Source: Gammaproteobacteria bacterium
Lineage (GTDB): Bacteria; Pseudomonadota; Gammaproteobacteria; Thiohalomonadales; Thiohalomonadaceae
DNA: 64,000 nt
Reading direction: 5' to 3'
Assembly (NCBI GenBank): GCA_026196275.1
Contig: JAPHTQ010000002.1
Coordinates: forward strand, 34,736-98,735
Numbering within the stretch: position 1 is the first letter of the stretch; each line of letters starts with the position of its first letter. A program made the translations under genes and the position numbers. The notes beneath the pieces are model-generated. The model was not told where the DNA came from. It saw only the letters and a list, made by a program, of their open reading frames with translations, and searched no databases. This document shows, piece by piece, positions 18,887 through 27,055 of this stretch.

Positions 18887-19228
18887 TTACTTGTTGCTAC
18901 CGCACTTGGCCTCACCGCACTTGGCCTCCTGTACCGGCTTGGCCTTGTTGGCACCGCACTCGCCCTCGGCGGGTTTCTTGTTGGCACCGCACTCACCTTC
19001 GCTGGCCTTCTTGGCGGCCTTGTTAGCGCCGCACTCGGCCTCGGTCACCGCCTTGCTGCCGCCGCACTGCCCCTCGGTGCCCTTCTCCGCGACCATGTAG
19101 CCGCTGGAGAGGACGGTCGCGGCGAAGGGGTTAACATCGGCCTGCACGGCAGGGGTGACCGCCATGCTGGCGACAAAGGCGGCACCGACGGCCAGGGAAA
19201 CGGGTTTGATAGTGTGCTTCTTGCTCAT
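18887..19228 (-). CDS. hvfA: HvfA/BufA-type RiPP metallophore precursor
   Basis: This is a 113-aa precursor. A Sec signal peptide (about 1-30, ending VQA) is followed by NPFAATVLSSGYMVA, then a low-complexity core with six Cys (55, 66, 80, 91, 104, 109). Every Cys is followed by Gly, mostly as E-[GA]-[EQK]-C-G-[AG]-[NS]-K repeats. No other Cys occurs. EGKCG-like repeats behind a signal peptide are the hallmark of HvfA peptides, whose cysteines are modified by HvfB/HvfC. The mature product would be a periplasmic copper-binding peptide. GAGGAT is 8 bases before ATG and can be sequestered by an upstream complement (see the leader structure). Confidence 0.92.
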   Translation of the reverse strand: MSKKHTIKPVSLAVGAAFVASMAVTPAVQADVNPFAATVLSSGYMVAEKGTEGQCGGSKAVTEAECGANKAAKKASEGECGANKKPAEGECGANKAKPVQEAKCGEAKCGSNK

Positions 19229-19230
19229 GG

Positions 19231-19296
19231 TCTTATCCTCTTTTGTGGTCTAAAAATACCGGCATCAGGGTTTTTTCTTGATGCCTGAGGATAAGA
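19231..19296 (-). promoter_or_regulatory. Candidate RNA switch in the hvfA leader
   Basis: On the minus strand TCTTATCCTC (19296-19287) is perfectly complementary over 10 bp to GAGGATAAGA (19240-19231), which contains the hvfA Shine-Dalgarno sequence and ends 2 bases before ATG. Between them lies an inner hairpin, GGCATCA (19285-19279) with TGATGCC (19267-19261), 11-base loop, followed by GGTATTTTT. The inner stem plus U-run resembles a weak terminator. The outer stem would block translation. No known riboswitch class is recognised. Confidence 0.55.
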
Positions 19297-19360
19297 GTGG
19301 CAGAGGGCTTTCACGCCCCTTTCACGTGTTTATCACTTTTTTGTCACGCGGAGGATTATT

Positions 19361-19429
19361 TCTCGCTAAGGCGCCAAGGGCGCAAAGTGATAATTGCCTG
19401 CCACAGAGCGCACAGAGAACACAGGGGAG
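19361..19429. repeat. Two CGCAAAG/CACAGAG repeat arms in tandem
   Basis: TCGCTAAGGCGCCAAGGGCG (about 19362-19381, then CAAAG) and CCACAGAGCGCACAGAG (19400-19416, then AACACAGG) lie in the same orientation between the unknown 123-aa gene and hvfA. They belong to the same word family as the arms at 3138, 54253 and 63755, but no matching reverse arm is seen, so the copy looks truncated or composite. Confidence 0.55.
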
Positions 19430-19431
19430 GA

Positions 19432-19803
19432 CTATGCCTGCTTCTCGGCGTAGCCGAATTCGCCGCGCCACTGGCCGTCTTTGTAATCGATCGTTAACCA
19501 GTGCGGTACGTAGCGTTCAGCCTGGGTGATGGGAAAGTCGGTCAGCGGCGGTTCGTCGCCGCTGTAGTCGGTGCCGCAGTGCCGGGTCATGACCGGGCGA
19601 AAGCGTAGCTGCAACTTGTCATTGACGGTGAGGCTGTCGTCGGTAGGCGTTTCGTAGAAACGGACCGCTTTGCGAATCAGGCAACTGAAATAGAGCTCCA
19701 TCTCCGCCAGTAGCGGTGTGGCACGCTGTGCCAGCGCTTTGCTGGCAGCGTCGCTCAGAGAGATGGCGATCTCCCGCTTGTGAAGCACGACTCGGTTGTC
19801 CAT
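19432..19803 (-). CDS. Conserved-looking 123-aa protein of unknown function
   Basis: I recognise no family. ATG at 19803 is preceded by GAGGAG with ideal spacing, and the frame lies immediately after a histidine kinase gene (22 bp) on the same strand, which supports a real gene. The protein is soluble, acidic overall, without signal peptide or membrane helix, and has two Cys (SCLIRK and RHCGTD). Expression with the two-component system and its place directly upstream of the hvf operon make it a candidate accessory of that locus, by position only. The 3' end runs into a repeat. Confidence 0.7.
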   Translation of the reverse strand: MDNRVVLHKREIAISLSDAASKALAQRATPLLAEMELYFSCLIRKAVRFYETPTDDSLTVNDKLQLRFRPVMTRHCGTDYSGDEPPLTDFPITQAERYVPHWLTIDYKDGQWRGEFGYAEKQA

Positions 19804-19825
19804 GGCAGGCTCCTCGTTGGCGGTT

Positions 19826-21289
19826 TTACCGCTGGAGTGTGAAACGAAAGCAGGTTGGACCTTCTGTGGCGGATTCCACCCTGATCTCGCTCCGGTGCAG
19901 TTCGAGTATTCGCTTGACGATGGCCAACCCCAGGCCGGCACCGCGGCCATGGCGTTTTTCCGGCGCCTGGTAGAATCGCTCGAAGAGGTGGGGCATATCC
20001 TCTTCGCGGATCCCTTTGCCGCTGTTGCAGACGGCGAGCTGAACCCCGTTATCCCGTGCAGCCAGTCCGATGCGGATCGTGCCGTCCTCGGGGGTGTGAT
20101 CCAGGGCATTGCCCAGCAGGTTTTCCAGCACCCTGTCGAGCATCGCAATGTCTGCGCGTACAAAGGGGAGGCCGGTTGGGATTTGAGTCTCAAGCTGAAC
20201 GCGGTTTTCCTCGGCCTGCAGGCGGTATTTCTGTATCACGTCCATCACCAGTTCACCGAGCATCACCGGCTCGAACTGCGGCTGCGCTTCGTTGGCATCC
20301 AGCTTGGACAGTTCGAACAGTTCCTCCACCAGGTGGGTCAGGCGCTGGCCCTGCTGGTGGGCAGTATCCAGGTAGTGGCGACGCTGTTCGACCGTGAAGT
20401 CGCCGGTCTTCATCTGCAGGGTCTCCAGGTAGCCCTGCAGCGAGGCCAGTGGCGTGCGCAGGTCGTGGGAGACGTTGGCGATCAGGTTGCGCCGCAGGTT
20501 GTCCTTGGCCTCAAGTGCCTGCATCTGTTCGATGATGCGTTCGGCCATGACATTGTAGGTCTCCCCCAGGGTGTCGATCTCGTCCTGCAGCTGCGGCCGT
20601 TGTGTCCCCTCGTAGGGGCGGTGTTCGCGAAAACCGCTGTCGCGAAAACGCTCGATCAGGCGCGAGAGGCGGAACAGCCGGCGGGTGAGCAGGCTGAACA
20701 TGAACAGCCCAAGCAGCAGGCCGAAGGCGACGCTCGCCACCACCGCGATGATGCTGACCTGCAGGAAGTAACTGTCCTGTAGCAGCGCCTTGACGGTGTC
20801 GTAGTCCTCGCCGCCGAGGACCACGTAGAGGTACTGGGTGGGTGGGCTGTCGAAGGGGTAGGCGGCGGCGGAGAAGATCTTCTTGCGCGCCGTATCGCGC
20901 GGGTCGTCACCGAGGATGGGGTAGGCGGTATCACCGGAAAGGAACTGCCTGATCGGTGCCAGGTCGACCTGCTCACGTTTGATGCGCATCTGCGGCGCCT
21001 CGAAGGCGAGGATATTGCCCTCGGTGTCGAGCAGGTAGATCTCGATCGCCGGATTGATGTGCATGTAGTAGGAGAAGAGTTTCTTGATCTCCTCCTCGTG
21101 TAGCTCCTCGCCCTGCACCATATCCTGCTGGACCAGCAGCTGGCGCGCCAGATCCCGGTTGAAGCGCTGGTTGACCTCCTGCAGGAACAGCTGGCTGGCA
21201 TAGAGGCTGAACAGGCCGTAGCCGATGCCCAGGGTGACCAGTAAAATCACCAGTACCGTGGCCAGTTTGCCGTAGAGGGTCTTGAACAT
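19826..21289 (-). CDS. Sensor histidine kinase
   Basis: This is a 487-aa inner-membrane kinase. Helix 1 is at about 8-30, a periplasmic sensor at about 31-165, helix 2 at about 170-195, HAMP at about 195-250, then HisKA with NVSHDLRTPLASL and HATPase with NALDHTP, NSGKGI and GAGLGLAIVKRI. The ATG at 21289 overlaps the response-regulator stop as TGATG, so kinase and regulator are co-translated. The signal is unknown. Location upstream of hvfABCX-msrPQ on the same strand makes metal or redox stress plausible, by inference only. Confidence 0.94.
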   Translation of the reverse strand: MFKTLYGKLATVLVILLVTLGIGYGLFSLYASQLFLQEVNQRFNRDLARQLLVQQDMVQGEELHEEEIKKLFSYYMHINPAIEIYLLDTEGNILAFEAPQMRIKREQVDLAPIRQFLSGDTAYPILGDDPRDTARKKIFSAAAYPFDSPPTQYLYVVLGGEDYDTVKALLQDSYFLQVSIIAVVASVAFGLLLGLFMFSLLTRRLFRLSRLIERFRDSGFREHRPYEGTQRPQLQDEIDTLGETYNVMAERIIEQMQALEAKDNLRRNLIANVSHDLRTPLASLQGYLETLQMKTGDFTVEQRRHYLDTAHQQGQRLTHLVEELFELSKLDANEAQPQFEPVMLGELVMDVIQKYRLQAEENRVQLETQIPTGLPFVRADIAMLDRVLENLLGNALDHTPEDGTIRIGLAARDNGVQLAVCNSGKGIREEDMPHLFERFYQAPEKRHGRGAGLGLAIVKRILELHRSEIRVESATEGPTCFRFTLQR

Positions 21290-22002
21290 CAGGGGCTCTC
21301 CGCAAATTTGTAGCCCACGCCCCACACGGTGAGGATGTAGCGGGGGCTGGCCGGGTCCTGCTCGATTTTGCCGCGCAGGCGGTTGATATGGGAGTTGACC
21401 GTGTGCTCGTACCCCTCGTGGCCATAGCCCCAGACCTGGTCTAGCAACTGTACCCGGCTGTAGACGCGCCCGGGGTGGCGGGCGAAGTGGTAGAGCAGGT
21501 CGAACTCCTTGGCGGTCAGCTCCACCGCCTGTCCGCCGATCTGCACGCTGCGGCGCTCCGGATCGATGCGGATCTCGCCGCACTGCAGTACCTGCCCCGG
21601 TCCGGATTCGTTCTCCCTGGCCTGGCCGGCCATCGCCTCGGCACGGCGCAGCAGCGCCTTGGCCCGGGCCACCAGCTCTCGGATGCTGAACGGTTTGGTC
21701 AGGTAGTCATCGGCGCCCAGCTCCAGGCCGAGTACGCGGTCCAGCTCCGAGGACTTGGCCGTCAGCATCAGGATCGGCAGGTAGCGTTCGCCGCTGCGCA
21801 GCTCGCGACAGATGCTAAGCCCGTCGGTACCGGGCAGCATCAGGTCGAGGATCAACAGGTCATACGCCCCGTCCTTCGCCTGCTTCAGCCCCTCGCTGCC
21901 GTCGTGGCAGACGTCGGTGTCGTAGCCCTCGTCACGCAGATGCAGTGCAACGAGATCGGCGATGTCCCGGTCGTCTTCAATCAGCAGCACACGGTGTGCC
22001 AT
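21289..22002 (-). CDS. OmpR-family response regulator
   Basis: This is a 237-aa DNA-binding regulator. The receiver domain has D10/D11, phosphoacceptor D53 (ILDLMLPGTDG), T81 and K103 (LTKPF). A winged-helix domain follows (about 140-232, with ELTAKEFDLLYHFARHPG and VNSHINRLRGKIE). It is first in a TGATG-coupled pair with the kinase. Possible targets include the hvf operon downstream and the divergent FadL-type gene. No clear direct-repeat operator was identified by eye. Confidence 0.95.
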   Translation of the reverse strand: MAHRVLLIEDDRDIADLVALHLRDEGYDTDVCHDGSEGLKQAKDGAYDLLILDLMLPGTDGLSICRELRSGERYLPILMLTAKSSELDRVLGLELGADDYLTKPFSIRELVARAKALLRRAEAMAGQARENESGPGQVLQCGEIRIDPERRSVQIGGQAVELTAKEFDLLYHFARHPGRVYSRVQLLDQVWGYGHEGYEHTVNSHINRLRGKIEQDPASPRYILTVWGVGYKFAESP

Positions 22003-22216
22003 TAGGTCTCCCCATCACTCTGTTATTACCCACGTTTTAGCATAAAGGCCACAGTTCACAGAATTATCACGAAGCAACCGCTTAATTTATAAGTAAATGG
22101 GAATATTTTTAAATACTTGTCACGATACGGTAATATGCGCGCTGCCCCGGGAGGGCCTCCATGGGTTATATGGATTGCAACCTGCTGTTTTACATAAGAA
22201 ACTGAGTGAGTCTGTC

Positions 22217-23506
22217 ATGAAAACCAGAAATAACTCCCTGCGGTTCGCCCTGCTGGCGACCGCCACCCTCTCCCTCTCTGCCCATGCCACCAACGGTTAC
22301 CAGCTCATCGGTGTCGGCGCCTACCAGAAGAGCCTCGGCGGCGCGGTCACCGCCGCCCCCGGCAGCGCGATGACCGCCGTCTCCAATCCCGCCGGTATGA
22401 CCCGCGTCGGTGCGCGCGCCGACTTCTCCATGGAGGCGTTCATGCCCGAGCGCACGGCCGATTTCGAGGGCATGGGAGGGGATGCTTCCAAGAGCGCGGT
22501 CGATATGTACGGCGTCCCGGCGATCGGCTGGACTGCCCCCACCTCCGACGGCAGTGACGTCTACTTCGGTGGCGGCATGTACGGTACCTCCGGGATGGGG
22601 GTGGACTACGCCATGACCGGCATGGCCCCAGGGTACTACACCGATCCGAGCGATCCGGGCACTTTCCAAGACGATCCCCTCAGCTGGACCGGCTACAGCA
22701 ACATCTCCTTCTGGCAGATGGCCCCCGGTTTCGCCTGGAGTGTGGACGAGCGTCTCAGTGTCGGCGCCACCCTCAACATCGATTACCAGTCGGTGGCCTT
22801 CAAACAGCGGGTGACGAGTGATTCGGGCATGGTAATGCAAAACTTTGATCTCAGCCGTGGCGCCAGCGGTTTTGGCCTCGGTCTTGGTCTGGGTGTACTC
22901 TATGATGTCAACGATCAGCTTACCCTCGGCTTCAACTACAAGTCGAAGCAGCAGTTCGATGCGCTGGAGTACCAGCTGGGTTTTGGCGACATCAGTAACG
23001 GACCCGGAGAGGAGGGGCCGGCCGGTACCTACGAGCTGGATCTCGACTTCCCGCAGCAGGCCGCTGCCGGTATCGCCTTCCGCGCCAGCCCGGTGCTGAC
23101 CGTCTCTGCCGACGTGAAGTGGATCGGGTGGTCCGATACCATGGACAAGCTGGCGGTCAAGGGACCGAACGGCTTCAGTATGGCGATGGACCCGGGCTGG
23201 GAGGATCAAACCGTCTACGCCCTCGGCGTGGCCTATGCGGTCAATCCGCGTATGAATCTGCGGGTCGGCTATAACTACGCCGAGTCCCCCTTCGGCGAGG
23301 ACAAGGTGAGTAGCAACCTCATCCTGCCAGCCATCGTCGAGACTCACTACACCGCAGGCATGGACTACCGCCTCAATAACCACTGGGAGCTGGCACTGCA
23401 TGCGATGTATGTGCCTGAGAAGAGCATGAGCGCGCCGGCGGATGATCCCATGGAGATTAGCCTCTCCGAAACCTCTATGGGGATGAATGTCGGTTATCGC
23501 TTCTGA
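22217..23506 (+). CDS. FadL/OMPP1-family outer-membrane transporter
   Basis: This is a 429-aa beta-barrel for long-chain fatty acids or other hydrophobic compounds. A signal peptide of about 23 residues (cut after AHA) is followed by the FadL hatch signature NGYQLIGVGAYQKSLGGAV and SNPAGMTR. The C terminus ends in Phe (NVGYRF) as outer-membrane barrels do. The ATG at 22217 is chosen because it begins the signal peptide. The binding site is weak. It is divergent from the two-component system across a 214-bp AT-rich promoter region. Confidence 0.93.
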   Translation: MKTRNNSLRFALLATATLSLSAHATNGYQLIGVGAYQKSLGGAVTAAPGSAMTAVSNPAGMTRVGARADFSMEAFMPERTADFEGMGGDASKSAVDMYGVPAIGWTAPTSDGSDVYFGGGMYGTSGMGVDYAMTGMAPGYYTDPSDPGTFQDDPLSWTGYSNISFWQMAPGFAWSVDERLSVGATLNIDYQSVAFKQRVTSDSGMVMQNFDLSRGASGFGLGLGLGVLYDVNDQLTLGFNYKSKQQFDALEYQLGFGDISNGPGEEGPAGTYELDLDFPQQAAAGIAFRASPVLTVSADVKWIGWSDTMDKLAVKGPNGFSMAMDPGWEDQTVYALGVAYAVNPRMNLRVGYNYAESPFGEDKVSSNLILPAIVETHYTAGMDYRLNNHWELALHAMYVPEKSMSAPADDPMEISLSETSMGMNVGYRF

Positions 23507-23518
23507 CCCGATATCACC

Positions 23519-23550
23519 GGGAAGTGGCTGTTGCCCAGCGGCCGCTTCCC
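23519..23550 (+). terminator. Hairpin between convergent genes
   Basis: GGGAAGTGGC and GCCGCTTCCC pair (one G-U) around a 12-base loop, 12 bp after the FadL-type stop and 65 bp from the convergent gene's stop. There is no long T-run, so termination is likely but not certain. Confidence 0.45.
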
Positions 23551-23614
23551 TCGTCTCAACCTCCTTCACCTCGCGCGGTTTTCTCCGCCATTACGCCAGA
23601 CGGTGTTCCTGCTG

Positions 23615-25444
23615 TCATTCATCCTGCTCGATGATTTCAAGCAGCCGGTAGTGTTCCGCTAGCGGTTCAGGCAGTCCAAGCGGGCGAATCCATGGGGGAG
23701 GTGGATCGGCTAGCAGAGTGTCGTAGAAACGGTCTGTCCGTGTCGGTGAGATATAGTAACTGCGTTCACCCTTACTGGGTCGGATGAGGATCAGATCTAC
23801 GTTCGATTCCGTCAGTAACTGGTGTGCGGTCCCGATGTCGGCGGCATTGAAAATCTCATAGGTGGCGGTAAAACCCGGCTGGTAGCGGTGATTGGGGATC
23901 GACAGGACGGCGTGCGGTGTGCGGTAGAGGAGTTCCGGCCCGAAATCGGTATTCGCCAGGATCGTTTTCGGTGTCTCTGCAATGGAGGGAACGCTGTTGA
24001 GATACTCGGATAGCATCTTCAGGTCCGCCGCTCTGTCGGCCGTTTTGTTTGTATTCTGCGGACTATCTGCCAGCAGGCTGGGAAAAAATACCCAGAGTAT
24101 GCTGACGGTGTAGACGGTGAGCCGCATTAGTGGCAGCTTTCGTGACGAGAGCCGTTTCCCCCAGTGGGTGACAAGCCAGGCAACCAGCCAGGCATAGGAC
24201 GGTAACAAAAATATGATCGCATAGTTGGCCCAGCGGATCTGGGAAATGGCCAGTACCAGGAACAGTGTGGAACCCAGCCCCATGAAGAGCCAAAAACTGC
24301 GCTCGGGCCAATTGCTTGCCACTATTCTGGAGAACAGCATGGGCAGTGCCGGCAGGGCGATGCCCAGCCAGAAAATGAAGCGGCTCATACTCGGCCACCA
24401 CCCCTGTTTCTGCATAGCGTCAATAGAGATAACCGGCTGAAGTTCACTGATGTGCTCGAGACGTACGGCACGGTAGAGTGAATCGACACTTTGCAGCGGT
24501 CCCTGCAGAAAGCCGGGAAACAGCCACTGAAGCAGGGCTGCGGCAACTGCGGCGCTGAATGCCAGCAGAGCAAGGCGTGTCACAGACCGAAGTGGATAGC
24601 GCTGTGCTACCTTGTTGACAGATAGCCATAGCAGCAGATTGAGTGCAGCTGCCACGAGGTAGAACACAGATATCTGATCATACATCGTGGCCGTGAATCC
24701 CCGTATGCCCTCCTCAAGCAGTAGGGCAAAAAAGAGCGTTACCAGCAAAGAGAGAGCGTAGTAGTGAAGTTTTCTGCCATATTCACGGTTATCACGGCAC
24801 CAGGCAATGACTAGCGCGGTAAAACTGATCGAGACAATCAGTACACTCTCGATGCTGACCCAGAGGGCGATGGCTGCGACTACCCCAGCTGCCAGGGCCG
24901 CAGAGGGCTGAAAACGCTGTAGCAGCAGCCTGGTGATCAGTCCGATGTGAAGGACCGTGAGAAAGGTGAGTAGGATCTGGTGATCCGATCGTCCCGCCAG
25001 AAACGTAGCCAATAGTGCCGCCTGGGCGGTGAAGAGGATCCCTAATGCCTCGCTCTGCTGTTGGATGAACAACGGTCGCAGTGCCCACAGCAGAGCCAGC
25101 AGGGTGGCAACGGACAATAACGGGCCAAGCATCACGGCCCAGATGTGCAGGCCGGTTTTAAAGTCGGTAAAGAGGCTGGCCACCCATCCACCGCTGTACA
25201 GAAGCAGATCAAAGGGGCGGGTCCAGTGCTGCTCATGCCCCAGTGGCGGATTGATGCGTGGGTAAACGGAGTTAAACCAACTTCCGTCCTGGTGTAGAAA
25301 CAGGACACGGTTGAGCCACATGTAGGCATCGGTGTCCAGGAGTAGGCCGGTATGGGCGCCGTTGAGCAGTGCCAGTACGGCATGGAAGACAAGCAGCATG
25401 ACGCTGGCACCGATGAGATCGACCTTTGACAACTTCTCAGACAT
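23615..25444 (-). CDS. Predicted GT-C membrane glycosyltransferase
   Basis: This is a 609-aa protein with about 11-13 hydrophobic helices and a soluble C-terminal domain (about 480-609). After the first helix it has an acidic loop, LLLDTDAYMWLNR, followed by RINPPLGHEQHWTRPFD. This resembles the DxD catalytic loop of GT-C enzymes (STT3/PMT/ArnT class) that use polyprenyl-phosphate sugars on the periplasmic face. It is last in a run of four overlapping minus-strand genes for envelope glycan assembly. The acceptor cannot be read from the sequence. Confidence 0.75.
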   Translation of the reverse strand: MSEKLSKVDLIGASVMLLVFHAVLALLNGAHTGLLLDTDAYMWLNRVLFLHQDGSWFNSVYPRINPPLGHEQHWTRPFDLLLYSGGWVASLFTDFKTGLHIWAVMLGPLLSVATLLALLWALRPLFIQQQSEALGILFTAQAALLATFLAGRSDHQILLTFLTVLHIGLITRLLLQRFQPSAALAAGVVAAIALWVSIESVLIVSISFTALVIAWCRDNREYGRKLHYYALSLLVTLFFALLLEEGIRGFTATMYDQISVFYLVAAALNLLLWLSVNKVAQRYPLRSVTRLALLAFSAAVAAALLQWLFPGFLQGPLQSVDSLYRAVRLEHISELQPVISIDAMQKQGWWPSMSRFIFWLGIALPALPMLFSRIVASNWPERSFWLFMGLGSTLFLVLAISQIRWANYAIIFLLPSYAWLVAWLVTHWGKRLSSRKLPLMRLTVYTVSILWVFFPSLLADSPQNTNKTADRAADLKMLSEYLNSVPSIAETPKTILANTDFGPELLYRTPHAVLSIPNHRYQPGFTATYEIFNAADIGTAHQLLTESNVDLILIRPSKGERSYYISPTRTDRFYDTLLADPPPPWIRPLGLPEPLAEHYRLLEIIEQDE

Positions 25445-26450
25445 GACGGGAACCAGGGTTTGATGAGGGTTGTTGTGGATTGGCGGAGGTGCCTATCAGG
25501 CTTGCCAGTAGAAAATAGCCCGTATCGCCGGCAATGGTGATAAGGCGAAAGGACAAGGCGATCAGGGTAGCGCTGCCACTGCCAAGGTGGGGCTCCAGCA
25601 GCAGGATCAGCGTCGCCTCCCTGACGCCGAATCCGGCTGAAGCACCGGGCGTGATAAAGCCGATGAGCCAGGCGGTAGCGGTGATGGCTGCCACGAGCGG
25701 CAGGGACAAAGAGCCTGCCGCGAGCGATACGTCGGCGGTGATAGCATGCACAAGAAGGATGGTGATTGCCGCCGAGAGGAAGAAAAAACCGCTATAGAGC
25801 AGGTAGCTCCAGCGGACGGCGAGCAGGAGCGGTCTTCCCGGCTCGACCTCGTCCGGCATACCGCGATGGACAGCAAGTGAAGATAACAGTCGGACTGCAA
25901 CCGGTGGTACCAGGCGGGCGGCAGTGGTCAGGGTCGCGGCCAAGAGACAGACCGAAAGGACGCTGCCAACGGCCGTTGCTGCATAGAGCGGGAGTGCCAT
26001 GCAGGCTGCCGCCAGCACGCAGAGTCCTGTTTCGAGCAACAGCGCCAGGAGTTGGCTGCGATGTCCCAGCCCCGCTATTATGCCGTAACCATGGCGGCTG
26101 AGCAGATGAAAAATATTGCCGGGGATATACTTTGCAAGTTGTGACTTGCCGTGGATCTTGAGTGCCAACTTCCACGCAAGCCCCGGCTCCCCCAGCCGTG
26201 AGATCAGCAACCACCAGGCGCTGCCCAGCAACAGACTGCCAAACAGGTAGAACAGTGTGCCAGCCAGCAGCGGCAGCACCAGCTGCTCAGGGTTCCACCA
26301 ATCCCCCCGCCACAAGGCGTTGAACCAGAACCGTTCGACCACAAAGACAATAGAAGCGAGCACCAGCAATGTACCCACGACCGTTACTGCCCGTCTGAGC
26401 CGAGCCGATCGTACTGCTTCTATTTGCTCCGACACAGCACCATCGTCCAT
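25437..26450 (-). CDS. LPG-synthase-TM-like (UPF0104/YbhN-type) flippase-like protein
   Basis: This is a 337-aa integral membrane protein with about eight helices, including the central TPGASAGFGVREATLILLL signature of the lysylphosphatidylglycerol-synthase transmembrane family, without the C-terminal acyltransferase domain. Such proteins occur beside glycosyltransferases and are suspected lipid or lipid-linked-sugar flippases. It overlaps the methyltransferase upstream by 31 bp and the GT-C gene downstream by 8 bp. The exact start is uncertain. Confidence 0.82.
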   Translation of the reverse strand: MDDGAVSEQIEAVRSARLRRAVTVVGTLLVLASIVFVVERFWFNALWRGDWWNPEQLVLPLLAGTLFYLFGSLLLGSAWWLLISRLGEPGLAWKLALKIHGKSQLAKYIPGNIFHLLSRHGYGIIAGLGHRSQLLALLLETGLCVLAAACMALPLYAATAVGSVLSVCLLAATLTTAARLVPPVAVRLLSSLAVHRGMPDEVEPGRPLLLAVRWSYLLYSGFFFLSAAITILLVHAITADVSLAAGSLSLPLVAAITATAWLIGFITPGASAGFGVREATLILLLEPHLGSGSATLIALSFRLITIAGDTGYFLLASLIGTSANPQQPSSNPGSRHV

Positions 26451-27055
26451 GGCAATGGCCGTGCGACCTCGACGATCGTAAAGTATTTTTCCAGCATGCG
26501 CAGAAAGCCGCTTGCCGACCAGTGCTGGAGGTGCCCCGGTGTATTACCGAGATCTTGCCAGTACCTCCCGCGTGCCATGTTGAGTATGCGCCAAAGCGGT
26601 TCGCGCGGAACGCTGGTGAGCAGATAGGGCGCAGCCAGGGCCTTCAATGTGTCGAGTGCGGCTGCAGGATCGACAAGGTGTTCGAGCACCTCGCAGCAGA
26701 GGACCAGCTCTGCCCGGTCCTCCGGGGCCGTCAGGTTCTCGATGCCGGCTACCTTGAAGGATACCGGCAGACCTTCGGCTTCACCCCGTGCCCGGGCCTG
26801 GGCGACGACCCCCTCAGAGAGGTCGCTGCCCCGGGTGCGATAACCCTGACGGGCCAGCATGAGGCTGAGATTCCCTTCGCCGCAGCCGACTTCATGAATC
26901 TCCTCTACCCTGACGTTTGCCACCAGCCGCTGCAGGTTTGCGATGAAATTTGCCATGACCAGCCGCTCCAGCGGGTGCTTGCTGGCATACTTGTCGTAGT
27001 AGTTACCTGAAGGGCCTGTTCGGATATCCATGCTTTGTCTAGTCACCGGACTCAT
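26420..27055 (-). CDS. SAM-dependent class I methyltransferase
   Basis: This is a 211-aa soluble methyltransferase with motif I EVGCGEGNLSL, motif II GSDLSEG and post-II CCEVLEHL. An N-terminal GNYYDKYASKHP is typical of methyltransferases in surface-polysaccharide and lipid-glycan clusters. An alternative ATG at 27031 avoids the 17-bp overlap with the upstream glycosyltransferase. Neither has a strong binding site. The substrate is probably the lipid-linked sugar or its acceptor, judged from position. Confidence 0.85.
   Translation of the reverse strand: MSPVTRQSMDIRTGPSGNYYDKYASKHPLERLVMANFIANLQRLVANVRVEEIHEVGCGEGNLSLMLARQGYRTRGSDLSEGVVAQARARGEAEGLPVSFKVAGIENLTAPEDRAELVLCCEVLEHLVDPAAALDTLKALAAPYLLTSVPREPLWRILNMARGRYWQDLGNTPGHLQHWSASGFLRMLEKYFTIVEVARPLPWTMVLCRSK

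Noticed and set aside
20980..21583. N-terminal extension of the histidine kinase frame up to 21583
   Set aside because: The extra residues overlap the response-regulator gene in another frame. The real start is the TGATG-coupled ATG at 21289.
22190..23569. 459-codon minus-strand frame opposite the FadL-type gene
   Set aside because: It is low-complexity His/Gly/Arg-rich sequence with no motifs. The plus strand has a clear signal peptide and FadL signature.
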